A stretch of DNA of 32,192 nt from positions 1 through 32,192 of the forward strand of contig JBBPYA010000331.1 in assembly GCA_038200385.1 (NCBI GenBank). Direction: 5' to 3'. The DNA is from JBBPYA01 sp038200385 (GTDB lineage Bacteria > Actinomycetota > Actinomycetes > Mycobacteriales > Geodermatophilaceae). A program made the position numbers and the translations under genes. The number at the start of each line of letters is the position of its first letter. The stretch's first letter is position 1. Shown here piece after piece: positions 14,976-22,807 of this stretch. The notes beneath the pieces were generated by a model that did not search any database, was not told the origin of the DNA, and saw only the letters and a list, made by a program, of their open reading frames with translations.

Positions 14976-16121
14976 TCACCGGCCGACGTACAGCAGCAGG
15001 TTCGGCGTGCCGGTTCCGGGGTCGGAGATCCGGTTTGGGGTGGCGCGGTCGACCAGGGCGTCGCGGACCTGGGTCGGGGTCGACCTTTGGCCGGATGGAG
15101 AGGTACAGCGCGGCCGAGCCGGTCACGTGCGGCGCGGCCATCGACGTACCGCTGATCGTGTTCGTGTCGGTGTCGCTGCCGTTCCAGGACGACGTGATGT
15201 TCACACCGGGGCGAACAGGTCGACACACGTCCCGTAGTTGGAGAACGAGGCGCGAACGTCGGTGATCGTCGACGCGGCGTCCTGCGGGCGTCCGAAGATG
15301 TTGCCGATGCCGTAGGTGATGCCGGAGCCGATCGAGTTGCGGGTGGCCTGGTCCAGCACCTCGTCGGCGCTGCCGCCGAGGCTCATGTTGGCCACGGCCG
15401 GCCTGATCGCGTTGGCGGTGACCCAGTCGATCCCGGCCACCACCTGGTCGGTGGTGCCGCTGCCCGCGCAGTTCAGCACCCGGACTCCCACGAGCTGGAC
15501 GCCCTTGGCCACGCCGTACTCCACGCCGCCGACGGTGCCGGCGACGTGCGTCCCGTGGCCGTTGCAGTCCGAGGCGTCGTTGTCGTTGTCGATGGTGTCG
15601 ATGCCGGAGGAGGCCCGCCCGCCGAAGGTCTCGTGGGTGAAGCGGATGCCGGTGTCGATGATGTAGGCGTGCACGGTCGAGGCCGTGTTCGGGTAGTTGT
15701 AGGAGTCACTCAGCGGCAGGTCGCGCTGGTCGATGCGGTCCAGTCCCTACGACGGCGGGTTGGTCTGCCCCCCGGCGATGCTGAGCACCTGGTTCTGCTG
15801 CACGTAGGCGACGGCCGGGTCGGCGGCGAGTCGGCGGGCGTCGGACTCGCTCATCCTTGTGGCGAATCCTCGTAGCGCCGCCTGGTAGACGAAGCCGACC
15901 GTGCCGTGGTGCTGGCCGGCCAGTCGGGCCGCGTTGGCGCCCACCGAATTGCTGCCGGTGGTGGTGTTGTTCAGGACTACCAGGTAGCTGCCGCTGATCG
16001 CCGTTGGCGACGAGGTACCGCGGATGGTTCCTTCCGCGGCGGCGGCCGGACTGGCCAGTGCGGTGGTCAGGAGGGCTGCAGCAACTGCCCCCAGACAGAC
16101 ACGGGACATGCTCTTTCGCAC
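14976..16121 (-). pseudogene. Decayed S8 subtilisin-like peptidase, paralogue of the adjacent gene
   Basis: Reads from GTG 16121 (GGAG 6 bases upstream) as a signal peptide (ALASPAAAA), I9 propeptide and S8 domain similar throughout to the neighbour. Four lesions are visible. (1) TGG has become TAG at 15747-15749, in NPPSWGLDRID. (2) About 14 residues are missing before RASFSNYGTC, including the AAGNS oxyanion Asn. (3) One G is missing from the run at 15208-15211 (four G, five in the paralogue), shifting frame after DLFAP. (4) One extra base near 15075-15105 shifts it again after ALYLS. Asp (IIDTGIRF), His (NGHGTHVAG) and Ser (SGTSMAAPHV) codons survive. It ends LLLYVGR-stop with no C-terminal domain. 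Several independent lesions make it a true pseudogene, not a sequencing slip. The 178 bases from 16122 to 16299 hold no gene. Confidence 0.9.
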
Positions 16122-16299
16122 GGAGGTCTCCGATTCTGCGCACGCCGGCGGCCTCGTTGCCGCCGAGCGAGAAGATCCTGGCCTACCGAAGGCGCCGAGG
16201 GGAACACCTCGTCGCGGGGCCCGTCCGGATCCGGCGACACCGCCGCGTGTCGCCCGCCGGGTACTTGCCAGGCCCGCGTCCGGACCGGACCGTCGGGGG

Positions 16300-17286
16300 A
16301 TGCAGGACGGCAGCCGGAGATCCGACGCCCCCGGGCTGCCGGCTGCGCTCGAGTCCGCCGCAATCGACTACGAGCGGCACCTGCGACTCGAACGGGGCCT
16401 GTCACCCCATACCGTCCGCGCCTACGTCGGGGACGTCCGATCCCTCCTGGGCCACCTGGCCGCCCGCTCGGCGACCCAGGTCGCCGACCTCGACGTGGCC
16501 GGCCTGCGCAGCTGGCTGGCCAAGTTGCGCACCCTCGGCGGGGCCCGGGGCAGCCTGGCCCGGCGCGCCGCCTCGGCGCGCAGCTTCACCGCGTATGCGA
16601 TGCGGGTCGGCTGGCTCCAGACCGATCCCGGGGCCCTCCTGGCGAGCCCCCGGGGGCACCGCACGCTGCCGCCGATCCTGCGCGTGGACCAGATGGCCGC
16701 CGCGCTGAACACCGCAGACCCCGGCGGCGGCACTGCTACCCGCGCCGCCAACGATCCGGGCGGCGCGGATCCGCGGGCCACCGCCCTGGCACTGCGGGGC
16801 AGCATGATCGCGGAGGTGCTGTATGGCACCGCGATCCGGGTCGGCGAGCTCGTCGGGCTCGACCTGGACGACGTCGACTTCGGACGGCGGCTGCTCCGGG
16901 TGCTAGGCAAGGGCGCCAAGCAGCGCAGCGTGCCCTTCGGGCTGCCGGCCCAGGCCGCGCTTTCGGCCTACCTGGACCGTGGCCGGCCGGAGTTGGCCAC
17001 CCCGCGGTCGGGCCGGGCGCTCGTCCTGGGCTCCCGGGGCGGCCGGGTGGACCAGCGCGAGGTCCGGCGAGTGGTACACCGGGTGGTCGGCACCGCGGGC
17101 GGTGCCGACCTGGGCCCGCACGGGCTGCGGCACAGCGCCGCCACGCACCTGCTCGAGGGCGGCGCCGACCTGCGCGCCGTGCAGGAGCTGCTCGGCCACG
17201 CCAGCCTGGCCACCACCCAGCTGTACACCCACGTCTCGGCCGAGCGGCTCACGGCGGTGTACCGGCAGGCGCATCCCCGGGCGTGA
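16300..17286 (+). CDS. xerC: Tyrosine recombinase XerC (328 aa)
   Basis: Resolves chromosome dimers at dif together with XerD. The N-terminal SAM-like DNA-binding domain (about 15-115) includes YERHLRLERGLSPHTVRAYVG. The catalytic domain has all six active residues: Arg180 (GTAIRVGEL), Lys204 (LGKGAKQR), His274 and Arg277 (GPHGLRHSA), His300 (ELLGHAS) and nucleophile Tyr309 (TQLYTHV). A Gly/Ala-rich insert at about 138-162, between the domains, makes it longer than the usual ~300. ATG 16300 is used; GGGGG directly precedes it, and the frame is open far upstream without homology. Position before M23-rpsB is the conserved actinobacterial place, so this is the chromosomal recombinase and not an element integrase. 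The 3' end overlaps the convergent M23 gene by 38 bases. Confidence 0.93.
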   Translation: MQDGSRRSDAPGLPAALESAAIDYERHLRLERGLSPHTVRAYVGDVRSLLGHLAARSATQVADLDVAGLRSWLAKLRTLGGARGSLARRAASARSFTAYAMRVGWLQTDPGALLASPRGHRTLPPILRVDQMAAALNTADPGGGTATRAANDPGGADPRATALALRGSMIAEVLYGTAIRVGELVGLDLDDVDFGRRLLRVLGKGAKQRSVPFGLPAQAALSAYLDRGRPELATPRSGRALVLGSRGGRVDQREVRRVVHRVVGTAGGADLGPHGLRHSAATHLLEGGADLRAVQELLGHASLATTQLYTHVSAERLTAVYRQAHPRA

Positions 17287-18010
17287 CGGCGGATGGCCCT
17301 GACCGGCGGCCGGTGCTGAATCCGGCGAGCGCGCCGCCGGCCAGCACGATTCCGGCCGCAGCCACCAGGCCCAGCCCGGCACCAATCCCTGCCGGCAATA
17401 CCGGATCCGACCGCGCCGACCCCCGTCCCGGCGCCGGTCCCGGCGGTGCCCGGCTCCCGGGCGCGCCGGGGCCGAGCGGGAGGAGTCGCACCGGGCCGGG
17501 GGAGAGCAGCGACAGCGGATCCAGGTAGGTGTCCCCGCTCAGCAGGCCCCAGTGCAGGCAGGCGGGAGCAGGGCACCCTGGATGTCCCGTCCGCAGGGTG
17601 CCCAGCAGCCCCCCGCCGGCCACCGCATCACCGGCGCGCACCGTCGCGGTGACCGGCTCGTAGGTCGTCCGCAGTCCTCCGGCGTGCAGCACCGTGACGA
17701 CCCCGCGACCGGCGAGCAGTCCCGCGTAGCCGACGGTCCCCGCCCCGGCCGACACGACGGGCTGACCTGCATCGCCGGCGAGATCGACCCCGCGGTGCCC
17801 GGGGCCGTACGGTGCCGGCGGTGGTTCGAACGGCCGGGTGACGGTGATCGGTGCGGCCAGCGGGGGCTGCCAGGGGCCCTCCGCGGGAGGGCGATCGCCG
17901 CCTACATCCGCCGGAGCAGCGCGTGCGCTCAGGCCCGTGCCGGATAGGACCGTCATCGCGCCGCCCACCGCGAGGACCAGGATCAGTCGGGTCGGCGGCC
18001 GGACGGGCAT
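17249..18010 (-). CDS. M23 (LytM-like) peptidase-domain protein, probably degenerate (253 aa)
   Basis: A secreted cell-wall protein with the LytM beta-barrel. A signal peptide or anchor (PTRLILVLAVGGAMTVLSG, about 7-25) precedes the M23 domain (about 55-168): GHRGVDLAGDAGQPVVSAGAG with metal ligands His72 and Asp76, VVTVLHAGG with His109, then ACLHWGL with His153. The first His of the usual HxH motif is Cys151 here. In active LytM-type enzymes this His is catalytic, so activity is doubtful and a regulatory or amidase-activating role is possible. After GDTYLDPLSLL come a Pro-rich stretch and a likely C-terminal membrane helix (GIGAGLGLVAAAGIVLAGG). Start ATG 18010 is chosen for the signal sequence. 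M23 next to rpsB is the standard context. Confidence 0.85.
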   Translation of the reverse strand: MPVRPPTRLILVLAVGGAMTVLSGTGLSARAAPADVGGDRPPAEGPWQPPLAAPITVTRPFEPPPAPYGPGHRGVDLAGDAGQPVVSAGAGTVGYAGLLAGRGVVTVLHAGGLRTTYEPVTATVRAGDAVAGGGLLGTLRTGHPGCPAPACLHWGLLSGDTYLDPLSLLSPGPVRLLPLGPGAPGSRAPPGPAPGRGSARSDPVLPAGIGAGLGLVAAAGIVLAGGALAGFSTGRRSGPSAVTPGDAPAGTPP

Positions 18011-18061
18011 GCCGCCGAGAATGCCGGGCACGGGCCGGCGGGGCACTGTCGCGCGGTCGAC

Positions 18062-18087
18062 CTGTGGACGAACGCGGTCCTGTGGAC
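18062..18087. promoter_or_regulatory. Pair of CTGTGGAC motifs resembling DnaA boxes
   Basis: CTGTGGAC occurs at 18062-18069 and 18080-18087, 18 bases apart, between the M23 gene and rpsB. It is the reverse complement of the GTCCACAG pair at 9790-9818. The first reads TGTGGACGA, 8 of 9 bases of the DnaA box complement TGTGGACAA; the second matches 7 of 9. Confidence 0.35.
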
Positions 18088-18124
18088 GGCGGCGGTCGAG
18101 ATGTCCGAGCGGTGTGCTGGTGGC

Positions 18125-18149
18125 CGACCCGACCCGACCCGACCCGACC
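18125..18149. repeat. Five tandem CGACC units upstream of rpsB
   Basis: Five perfect copies of the 5-mer CGACC lie about 30 bases before the candidate rpsB promoter. The following sequence (ACCGGCCAGCCGGCCGACCGG) continues in the same base mix. No function is evident; such 5-bp runs can change length by slippage. Confidence 0.8.
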
Positions 18150-18179
18150 GACCGGCCAGCCGGCCGACCGGACCGCCGG

Positions 18180-18209
18180 TTCCGAGCGTGCTCCGCGACG
18201 GCGTACACT
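18180..18209 (+). promoter_or_regulatory. Candidate rpsB promoter (TTCCGA - 18 bp - TACACT)
   Basis: TACACT (18204-18209) is a good actinobacterial -10; TTCCGA (18180-18185) is a weak -35 at 18-base spacing. It would give a leader of about 195 bases before the rpsB ATG, containing three perfect hairpins. Confidence 0.4.
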
Positions 18210-18217
18210 CGGGCTCG

Positions 18218-18386
18218 CGATCCGCCTGGCGGATCGACTTCGCGTGCCCTCGCCCCGCCGATGTTCCGGCGGGGATCACGACCTCCTCGGTCCCGGTGCT
18301 CCGGGCGGACGGTCGCGAACCGGGTACCAGGGCGGTGCGCCACCCCGGCCACCGCGACAACCGAGAGCGCGGCCGGACGGCCGCGC
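18218..18386 (+). promoter_or_regulatory. Structured rpsB 5' leader with three perfect 8-bp hairpins
   Basis: Hairpin 1: CGATCCGC (18218-18225), loop CTG, complement 18229-18236. Hairpin 2: CCCCGCCG (18253-18260), loop ATGTTC, complement 18267-18274. Hairpin 3: GCGCGGCC (18367-18374), loop GGAC, complement 18379-18386, ending 6 bases before the GAGAGGA ribosome binding site at 18393-18399. None has a T tract. S2 regulates its own operon through the leader in other bacteria, so an autoregulatory role is plausible, but the known motif cannot be confirmed by eye. Confidence 0.45.
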
Positions 18387-18409
18387 GCAGGCAGAGAGGA
18401 CGCGCCGCG

Positions 18410-19531
18410 ATGGCCGTCGTCACCATGAAACAACTGCTGGACAGCGGCGTGCACTTCGGGCACCAGACCCGTCGGTGGAACCCCAAGATGAAGCGCTTCA
18501 TCTTCACCGAGCGCAACGGCATCTACATCATCGATCTGCAGCAGACGCTGTCCTACATCGACCGTGCCTACGAGTTCGTCCGCGAGACCGTCGCGCACGG
18601 CGGCTCGGTGTTGTTCATCGGCACCAAGAAGCAGGCCCAGGAGGCGATCTCCGAGCAGGCCCAGCGGGTGGGCATGCCCTTCGTCAACCAGCGCTGGCTC
18701 GGCGGCATGCTGACCAACTTCTCCACCGTGCACAAGCGACTGCAGCGGCTCAAGGAACTCGAGGTCATCGAGCAGACCGGTGGCACGACGGTGATGACCA
18801 AGAAGGAGCAGCTGATCCTGACCCGCGAGCGGGTCAAGCTGGACCGCACCCTCGGGGGAATCCGGGACATGGCCCGCGTGCCCAGCGCGGTGTGGATCGT
18901 GGACACCAAGAAGGAGCACATCGCCGTCGGCGAGGCGCGCAAGCTCGGGATCCCGGTCGTCGCGGTGCTGGACACCAACTGCGATCCCGACGAGGTGGAC
19001 TACAAGATCCCGGGCAACGACGACGCCATCCGCAGCGCGGCGCTGCTGACCCGGGTGATCGCCGACGCGGTGGCCGACGGTCTGATGGCGCGGGCCGCGG
19101 CCCACGCCAATGCAGGCCGGGAGGCCGACGGCGACGACAAGCCCGAGCGCACCGGTCAGCTCGGCGACAACGAGCCGATGCCGGAGTGGGAGCGCGAGTT
19201 GCTCGAGGGCCGGCCCGCGGCGACCGCGACGGTCGAGACCGCCGCCGCCGACGCGACGGACGCCGTCCAGGCCGACCAGCCGACCGAGGCCGCGGCATCG
19301 CCTGCGGCCGACGCCCAGCCGGCGGCAGACCAGGCGGCAGAAGACCAGCCGGCGGCAGACCAGGCGGCAGACCAGCCGGCGGCAGTCGAGCCGGCAGCAG
19401 TCGAGCCGGCGGCAGTCGAGCCGGCAGACGCCGAGCCGGCAGCGGACCAGCCGGCAGACGCCGAGGCGTCACCAGCAGCTGCCGAGCAGCCGACGGCCGA
19501 CCAGCCGACTGCCGAACAGCCCGCCGGCTAG
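18410..19531 (+). CDS. rpsB: 30S ribosomal protein S2 with long acidic tail (373 aa)
   Basis: S2 of the small subunit, bound late at the back of the 30S. The core (1 to about 230) is fully conserved: MKQLLDSGVHFGHQTRRWNP, RNGIYIIDLQQT, FIGTKKQAQEAI, RWLGGMLTNF, LGGIRDM, VDTKKEHIAVGEARKLGIPVV and TNCDPDEVDYKIPGNDDAIR. A tail of about 100 residues follows MPEWERELLEG: Ala, Glu, Asp, Gln and Pro in repeating groups (AADQ, PAAVE), probably disordered. Many actinobacterial S2 proteins have such tails, but this is a long one. ATG 18410 has GAGAGGA 10 bases upstream. tsf follows after 119 bases, the usual pairing. Confidence 0.97.
   Translation: MAVVTMKQLLDSGVHFGHQTRRWNPKMKRFIFTERNGIYIIDLQQTLSYIDRAYEFVRETVAHGGSVLFIGTKKQAQEAISEQAQRVGMPFVNQRWLGGMLTNFSTVHKRLQRLKELEVIEQTGGTTVMTKKEQLILTRERVKLDRTLGGIRDMARVPSAVWIVDTKKEHIAVGEARKLGIPVVAVLDTNCDPDEVDYKIPGNDDAIRSAALLTRVIADAVADGLMARAAAHANAGREADGDDKPERTGQLGDNEPMPEWERELLEGRPAATATVETAAADATDAVQADQPTEAAASPAADAQPAADQAAEDQPAADQAADQPAAVEPAAVEPAAVEPADAEPAADQPADAEASPAAAEQPTADQPTAEQPAG
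19310..19465 (+). repeat. In-frame imperfect repeat encoding the rpsB tail
   Basis: Imperfect 12- to 18-base units built on GCAGACCAG/GCGGCA and CAGTCGAGCCGGC encode (P)AADQ(A) and three consecutive PAAVE groups. Differences between the three PAAVE units are GCA/GCG, synonymous. The tract keeps the rpsB reading frame. Confidence 0.8.
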
Positions 19532-19590
19532 CCGGCGGCGCCGCGAGGGGTTGCGCCGACGCCGTCGTCGTACCCAGACACCTCTGACGA

Positions 19591-19614
19591 GGCAGCGGCA
19601 GCGGCAGCGGCAGC
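19591..19614. repeat. Four tandem GGCAGC units between rpsB and tsf
   Basis: Four perfect hexamers lie in the 119-base rpsB-tsf gap, about 35 bases before the tsf ATG. The rest of the gap holds no gene or clear terminator. Confidence 0.8.
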
Positions 19615-19650
19615 GACCGAACCAGCACAGACGACGAGAGAAGCGAGGAG

Positions 19651-20475
19651 ATGGCTAACTACACCGCGGCCGACGTGAAGAAGCTGCGTGAGCTGACCGC
19701 CGCCGGGATGATGGACTGCAAGCGGGCACTCGAGGAGGCCGACGGCGATTTCCCCGCCGCGGTGGACATCCTGCGGGTCAAGGGCGCCAAGGACGTGGAC
19801 AAGCGCTCCGGCCGGGTCGCGGCCAACGGTCTGGTCGCCGCCAGTGGCGGGGCGATGCTGGAACTGAACTGCGAGACCGACTTCGTGGCCAAGAACGAGT
19901 CGTTCCAGGCGCTGGCCGCAACCCTCGTGGAGCACGTGGCCGCGGCCCGCCCGGATGACGTGCCGAGCCTGCTCGAGCAGGAACTCACGCCGGGGACGAG
20001 CGTGCAGGCCGCCGTCGACGAGCAGTCGGCCAAGCTCGGCGAGAAGCTCGTGGTGGCCCGGTTCGTCCGCTACGACGGGGACACCGCGGTCTACCTGCAC
20101 CGGCGCAACCCCGACCTGCCGCCGCAGGTGGGCGTCCTTGTCGAGTACACCGGCGCCGACGACGAGGCAGCCAGGTCGGTGGCGATGCACGTGGCCGCCC
20201 TCAGCCCGCGCTACGTCAGCCGCGAGGACGTACCGGAGGACGTGGTGATCGCCGAACGCCGGATCGCTGAGGACACCGCCCGCGAGGAGGGCAAGCCCGA
20301 GGCCGCTCTCAGCCGCATCATCGAGGGCCGGGTCAACGGCTTCTTCAAGGACGCCACGCTGCTGGAGCAGGCCTCGGTCCGGGAGGAGCACAAGAAGCAG
20401 ACCATGGGCCAGGTGCTTGCCGCCGCCGGCGTCACGGTGTCCGCGTTCACCCGTTTCGAGGTCGGACGGGCCTGA
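19651..20475 (+). CDS. tsf: Elongation factor Ts (274 aa)
   Basis: Nucleotide exchange factor that regenerates EF-Tu-GTP. The N-terminal UBA-like domain has MANYTAADVKKLRELTAAGM and MDCKRALEEADGD. The exchange core has MLELNCETDFVAKNESF, where the TDFVAKN loop inserts into EF-Tu. The two dimerisation subdomains follow, with YLHRRNPDLPPQVGVLVEY, ALSPRYVSREDVPEDV, and the C-terminal module GRVNGFFKDATLLEQ and FTRFEVG. A GAGGAG ribosome binding site immediately precedes ATG 19651. Length is usual for actinobacteria. It is encoded directly after its ribosomal partner gene rpsB as in most bacteria. Confidence 0.98.
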   Translation: MANYTAADVKKLRELTAAGMMDCKRALEEADGDFPAAVDILRVKGAKDVDKRSGRVAANGLVAASGGAMLELNCETDFVAKNESFQALAATLVEHVAAARPDDVPSLLEQELTPGTSVQAAVDEQSAKLGEKLVVARFVRYDGDTAVYLHRRNPDLPPQVGVLVEYTGADDEAARSVAMHVAALSPRYVSREDVPEDVVIAERRIAEDTAREEGKPEAALSRIIEGRVNGFFKDATLLEQASVREEHKKQTMGQVLAAAGVTVSAFTRFEVGRA

Positions 20476-20551
20476 GCGGGCGACCGAACGCAGTGGCCCG
20501 CCGATCGGTACGGCAGGATCGGGGCCGGTATCGCAGTCGAGGAGGGCGGAC

Positions 20552-21316
20552 ATGACCGAGCAGACCGCCCAGGTCGAACGCGACAGCGCCGCCCGCACGG
20601 AGGGCGGCTACCGCCGGGTCCTGCTCAAGCTGTCCGGTGAGACCTTCGGCGCCGGCCAGGTCGGCGTCGACCCCGACGTCGTCGACGGCGTGGCCCGCCA
20701 GATCGCCGAGGTGGTCGGGCGGGGGGTCCAGGTCGCGATCGTGGTCGGGGGCGGCAACTTCTTCCGCGGCGCTGAGTTGTCCCAGCGGGGGATGGACCGA
20801 TCCCGCGCGGACTACATGGGCATGCTCGGGACGGTGATGAACTGCCTTGCGCTGCAGGACTTCCTGGAGCAGCGGGGTACGCCAACGCGGGTGCAGACCG
20901 CGATCGCCATGGGGCAGGTGGCCGAGCCCTACATCCCGCTGCGCGCGATCCGGCATCTCGACAAGGGTCGTGTGGTGATCTTCGGGGCCGGCGCGGGGAT
21001 GCCGTTCTTCTCCACCGACACGGTCGCGGCGCAGCGCGCGCTGGAGATCCACTGCCAGGTGCTGCTGATGGCCAAGAACGGCGTCGACGGCGTGTACGAC
21101 GCCGATCCGCGCACCCACCCCGGCGCGACCCGCTTCGACCAGCTCAGCCACTCCGAGGTGCTGTCCCGGCACCTCGCGGTCGCCGACGCCACGGCTATCA
21201 GCCTGGCCCGGGACAACCGCCTGCCCATCGTCGTGTTCAACATGCTCGTCGACGGCAACATCGCACGGGCCGTCGCAGGTGAGAACATCGGGACGCTGGT
21301 CAGCACCGACCGCTGA
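20552..21316 (+). CDS. pyrH: UMP kinase (254 aa)
   Basis: Phosphorylates UMP to UDP in the cytosol; bacterial UMP kinases are hexameric amino-acid-kinase-fold enzymes regulated by GTP and UTP. RVLLKLSGE (22-30) is the ATP phosphate loop, VVGGGNFFRG (64-73) the glycine loop, DYMGMLGTVMN lies near 88, FGAGAGMPFFSTDT follows, and KNGVDGVYDADPR binds the nucleotide. ATG 20552 has GAGGAGGG 5 bases upstream; the frame stays open upstream to 20417 but without homology. The first 18 residues are a polar extension. frr follows 45 bases later, the typical tsf-pyrH-frr order. Confidence 0.97.
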   Translation: MTEQTAQVERDSAARTEGGYRRVLLKLSGETFGAGQVGVDPDVVDGVARQIAEVVGRGVQVAIVVGGGNFFRGAELSQRGMDRSRADYMGMLGTVMNCLALQDFLEQRGTPTRVQTAIAMGQVAEPYIPLRAIRHLDKGRVVIFGAGAGMPFFSTDTVAAQRALEIHCQVLLMAKNGVDGVYDADPRTHPGATRFDQLSHSEVLSRHLAVADATAISLARDNRLPIVVFNMLVDGNIARAVAGENIGTLVSTDR

Positions 21317-21361
21317 TCCGACAGGCCGGTGCGCGGCGGGGCCCCACAGAGAGGAAGCACC

Positions 21362-21919
21362 GTGATCGACGAGGCGCTCTTCGAAGCCGAGGAACGGATG
21401 GACAAGGCGGTGTCGGTGGCCAAGGAGGACCTCGGCACGGTACGCACCGGCCGGGCCAGCCCGGCGATGTTCGCCCGGCTCACGATCGACTACTACGGCG
21501 CGGTCACCCCGATCCCGCAGCTGGCCTCGATCACGTCCCCGGAGCCGCGGATGGCCGTCATCAAGCCGTACGACCCCGGTCAGCTCACCGCGATCGAGCG
21601 GTCGATCCGCGACAGCGACCTCGGGGTCAACCCGAGCAACGACGGCTCGCTGATCCGGGTGATCTTCCCGCAGCTCACCGAGGACCGTCGCCGTGACCTG
21701 GTCAAGGTGGCGCGGCACAAGGGCGAGGACGCCCGGGTGTCGATCCGCAACGTCCGGCGCAAGGCCAAGGAGCAGCTGGAGAAGATCAAGGCCGACGGTG
21801 ACGCCGGCGAGGACGACGTACGGCGGGCCGAGAAAGAGCTGGACGAGACGACCGCGAAGTACATCGCCACCGTCGACGATGCCGTCAAGCACAAGGAAAC
21901 CGAACTGCTCGAGGTGTAG
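21362..21919 (+). CDS. frr: Ribosome recycling factor (185 aa)
   Basis: With EF-G it splits the post-termination ribosome. The tRNA-shaped protein is full length: the N-terminal helix IDEALFEAEERMDKAV, VRTGRASPAMFARLTIDYYG, the small beta domain PIPQLASITSPEPRMAVIKPYD, GVNPSNDGSLIRVIFPQLTEDRRRD, and the long C-terminal helices RVSIRNVRRKAKEQL and AEKELDETTAKYI. GTG 21362 is preceded by GAGAGGAAG. The TAG stop is directly followed by the cdsA GTG with no base between, so the two are tightly coupled. Confidence 0.98.
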   Translation: MIDEALFEAEERMDKAVSVAKEDLGTVRTGRASPAMFARLTIDYYGAVTPIPQLASITSPEPRMAVIKPYDPGQLTAIERSIRDSDLGVNPSNDGSLIRVIFPQLTEDRRRDLVKVARHKGEDARVSIRNVRRKAKEQLEKIKADGDAGEDDVRRAEKELDETTAKYIATVDDAVKHKETELLEV

Positions 21920-22807
21920 GTGTCCACCAGCGAACATCCGGTCGGGACCGACCCGGGGCAGGCAGCCCCGGACCCGACCCCGCCACCGACCGTCCGGGCC
22001 CGCCTCGGTCGGGACCTCGGCGCGGCCATTGCCGTCGGTGTCGGGCTCGGGGCGGTCGTCCTGGCCAGCCTGCTGCTGTACCCGCCTGGCTTCGTCGTGG
22101 TGGTGGCCGTCGCCATCGTGATCGGGGCGGTGGAGTTCGTCCGGGCGGTGGAGACCGTCGGAGCCCGCCCCCCGGTCGTCCCCCTGGTCCTCGGCTGCCT
22201 CTCGATCCTCGCCCTGACCTGGTACCGCGGTCAGGACGGGCTGATCGTCGGGTTCATGATCACGGTGCTGGTCTGCGTCCTGTGGCGACTGGCCGACGGC
22301 GCCGGCGGCTACCTGCGTGACATCAGCACGACGGTGTTCATCGTGGCCTACCTGCCCCTGCTGGCCGGCTTCGCGGTGCTGCTCGTGCAGCCCGCCGACG
22401 GCCCGGCGCGGGTGATCGCCTTCATCGCGACCGTCGTCTGCAGCGACGTCGGTGGCTACGTTGCCGGTGTCCTGCGCGGCCGCCACCTGCTGGCCCCGTC
22501 GGTCAGCCCCAAGAAGTCCTGGGAGGGTCTGGCCGGATCCGTCGTCGTCGCGATGGTGGGTGGCGTGCTGCTGCTCACTCTCGCGCTCGCCGGAACCTGG
22601 TGGCAGGGCGCGGTGTTCGGGCTCGCGGTGGCCGCGACCGCGACGCTCGGCGACCTCGGCGAGTCCCTGGTCAAGCGTGACCTCGGCGTCAAGGACATGG
22701 GCTCGATCCTGCCCGGGCACGGGGGGCTGATGGACCGGCTGGACTCCCTGCTGCCGGCCGCCGTGGTGTCCTGGATCCTGCTGTCGTTCTTCCTCCCGGT
22801 CGGCTAA
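21920..22807 (+). CDS. cdsA: Phosphatidate cytidylyltransferase (295 aa)
   Basis: Makes CDP-diacylglycerol from phosphatidate and CTP in the cytoplasmic membrane, feeding phospholipid synthesis. A Pro-rich cytosolic N-terminus is followed by about seven to eight membrane helices. The signature near the C-terminus is complete: ESLVKRDLGVKDMGSILPGH then GGLMDRLDS, holding the metal-binding Asp residues; SPKKSWEGLAGS is the second conserved box. GTG 21920 directly abuts the frr stop. The last codons (FLPVG-stop) are the first unit of an 18-bp tandem repeat that runs beyond the gene, every unit of which carries a stop in this frame. Confidence 0.97.
   Translation: MSTSEHPVGTDPGQAAPDPTPPPTVRARLGRDLGAAIAVGVGLGAVVLASLLLYPPGFVVVVAVAIVIGAVEFVRAVETVGARPPVVPLVLGCLSILALTWYRGQDGLIVGFMITVLVCVLWRLADGAGGYLRDISTTVFIVAYLPLLAGFAVLLVQPADGPARVIAFIATVVCSDVGGYVAGVLRGRHLLAPSVSPKKSWEGLAGSVVVAMVGGVLLLTLALAGTWWQGAVFGLAVAATATLGDLGESLVKRDLGVKDMGSILPGHGGLMDRLDSLLPAAVVSWILLSFFLPVG

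Noticed and set aside
14976..16121. Subtilase lesions as simple sequencing errors or programmed frameshifts
   Set aside because: A nonsense substitution, a multi-codon deletion including a key residue and two separate single-base shifts in one gene, beside an intact paralogue, are best explained by decay.
16300..17286. Integrase of a mobile element
   Set aside because: Sequence and position (before M23-rpsB) are those of chromosomal XerC; no tRNA gene, attachment repeats or cargo genes are seen.
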